In this document: piece by piece, positions 14,252 through 15,112 of the stretch
How positions within the stretch are numbered: the stretch's first letter is position 1
How the letters are laid out: every line of letters starts with the position of its first letter
Assembly: GCA_034419095.1 (NCBI GenBank)
Contig: DAOULQ010000122.1
Coordinates: 1-15,112, forward strand
DNA: 15,112 nt
From: UBA7937 sp034419095
Lineage (GTDB): Bacteria; Chloroflexota; Anaerolineae; UBA7937
Direction: 5' to 3'
Program-made: the position numbers and the translations under genes
The notes under the pieces: model-generated
Told to the model about the DNA's origin: nothing
The model's database searches: none
Seen by the model: only the letters and a program-made list of their open reading frames with translations

Positions 14252-14899
14252 TCAGCAGTTGACGTCGCGCTCCGATGACCTGGGGTTGGCTGGAGCGCTG
14301 GACAGAGCATGGTATAGGGGAGCGACGGGGCTTGTCACAAGGGACGAAAGCATAGCGCTTTGAATGAATACGAAAGCGCCAACGGCAATGAGGAGATCAC
14401 CTGGGCTGAGTGCTCTTGGGGGAAGGAGGGGGGGATCAAGGACCAATACGTCAGACAGGATCCAAAGACGTGCTTCTTCCCTCGTAAGCAAGATGTTCTT
14501 GCTACGCAGAACGCGATAACCCGACTCCATCTTGTGAACCATGTGCTGGTGTCCAAAATCCTCCAGAACTCGTGGCTGGATAGGCATGAACCCCCCATTG
14601 GCCATCATCACCATCAAGTTCAACAGGAGGCCCAGGCCGAGAGCTCGAAAGCCAGATAGCTTTCTGTTCTTCCAGACTATGACGAGTATGAGAAGGTATG
14701 ACAGAAGAAGTAGGTAGCGTTCAAGGTTGAGGTGACTGGATGCCTTTTCCGCCGGAAAGTACAGGAGGGGCAATTGCATCAGGAAGGCCGCGAGAACTAC
14801 GGCACGGCCTCGCACAGGCAGAGAGGCCAGGCCTCGCACTGTCCCACCTCGCAGCAAGGCAACAATGAGCCCTGCTAGAGCTGCCGGCAGAAGGATCAT
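14252..14899 (-). CDS. DUF5317-like integral membrane protein
   Basis: ATG at 14899 has AGGAGG 13 nt upstream, a rather long spacing. The 215 residues include hydrophobic segments near 1-17, 31-48, 62-76, 86-103 and 168-188. The stretch LLLNLMVMMANGGFMPI (91-107) and the later SPGDLLIAVGAF (165-176), with WILSD near 146-150 between them, match DUF5317 proteins as I recall them. Function of the family is unknown. The next gene starts 13 nt downstream, so they are probably co-transcribed. The C-terminal tail (SSAPANPRSSERDVNC) is polar. Confidence 0.75.
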   Translation of the reverse strand: MILLPAALAGLIVALLRGGTVRGLASLPVRGRAVVLAAFLMQLPLLYFPAEKASSHLNLERYLLLLSYLLILVIVWKNRKLSGFRALGLGLLLNLMVMMANGGFMPIQPRVLEDFGHQHMVHKMESGYRVLRSKNILLTREEARLWILSDVLVLDPPLLPPRALSPGDLLIAVGAFVFIQSAMLSSLVTSPVAPLYHALSSAPANPRSSERDVNC

Positions 14900-14960
14900 G
14901 AAATCCTGTAGACCTCCTTTCCTCGATCAGCCGAATGAGAGTTAAGCAGGCTGGCAGCGT

Positions 14961-14975
14961 AGACTCGAAAAGTCT
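14961..14975. repeat. Short hairpin between the 38-residue peptide and DUF5317-like genes
   Basis: AGACT and AGTCT flank CGAAA. The 5-bp stem is too weak to be a terminator on the minus strand. It is the only structure seen in the 88-nt gap. Confidence 0.25.
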
Positions 14976-14987
14976 GTTTCTTACCCG

Positions 14988-15104
14988 TCACCAATGAACG
15001 TATGGCGCGCCGGCCGCTAGAATCAGAGCCAGCGTCACCAGCAGACCGTAGATGAGGGCGAGAACGAATCGTCCACGCTCCTCAAGGCCAAACAGTTTCT
15101 GCAT
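14988..15104 (-). CDS. Small single-pass membrane protein (38 residues)
   Basis: ATG at 15104-15102 opens a frame to TGA at 14990-14988. The peptide begins MQKLFGLEERGRFVLALIYG and has one hydrophobic segment (about 13-32), ending APYVHW, consistent with an N-in single-span membrane peptide. Its upstream control region lies beyond the window, so the ribosome-binding site is not visible and a longer N-terminus cannot be excluded. It lies 88 nt before the DUF5317-like gene on the same strand. Confidence 0.6.
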   Translation of the reverse strand: MQKLFGLEERGRFVLALIYGLLVTLALILAAGAPYVHW

Positions 15105-15112
15105 TGTAGCTA

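Overview
The window is bacterial: Shine-Dalgarno sites, GTG/TTG starts, sigma-70-type promoters and one clear intrinsic terminator are visible. Lineage cannot be fixed. The DUF5317-like protein, the NHLP-clan (Os1348/Franean1_4349-type) small protein and a ComF-like phosphoribosyltransferase in one cluster would fit Chloroflexota or a deep-branching Bacillota relative, but this is only suggestive. Gene density is low: about 2 kb at the left, 1.4 kb in the middle and 0.9 kb at the right hold no intact recognisable gene.

Left part (1-2200). A small unknown gene runs off the left edge on the minus strand. It has an exceptionally long leader (about 540 nt) driven by a near-perfect promoter with a palindromic operator between -35 and -10. 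Upstream lies a mosaic of degenerate repeats (about 820-2020). A palindrome TTTACG-N-CGTAAA recurs six times (one copy badly decayed), and a 384-388 bp segment is tandemly duplicated.

Centre-left (2201-6582, minus). One very large composite protein is encoded in two overlapping frames. It has an alpha-helical/TPR-like N-terminus, an acidic linker, an Ig/CARDB-like beta domain, a STAND-type P-loop ATPase, a winged-helix segment and a C-terminal NYN (PIN-like) ribonuclease domain. The frame break falls inside the ATPase module, between its RecA-like core and its lid. The architecture is that of an NTPase-gated effector, and a role in phage defence or another conflict is a reasonable inference.

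Centre-right (8097-12406, plus). A strong promoter precedes an apparent operon: a BadF/NAGK-fold ATPase with degenerate catalytic motifs (possible pseudokinase), a 33-codon ORF, a 642-residue protein with a probable N-terminal PIN-like nuclease domain, a 168-residue unknown protein started by a 4-nt overlap, and a four-helix membrane protein. I do not recognise this combination as a named system; it is the best candidate here for something undescribed.

Right part (12660-15104, minus). An operon runs leftwards: a 38-residue membrane peptide, a DUF5317-like membrane protein, an NHLP-clan small protein and a ComF-like phosphoribosyltransferase. A rho-independent terminator at 12981-13015 ends it, followed by a TAG-interrupted helix-turn-helix gene. 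All functional assignments come from reading motifs by eye; no database search was possible.
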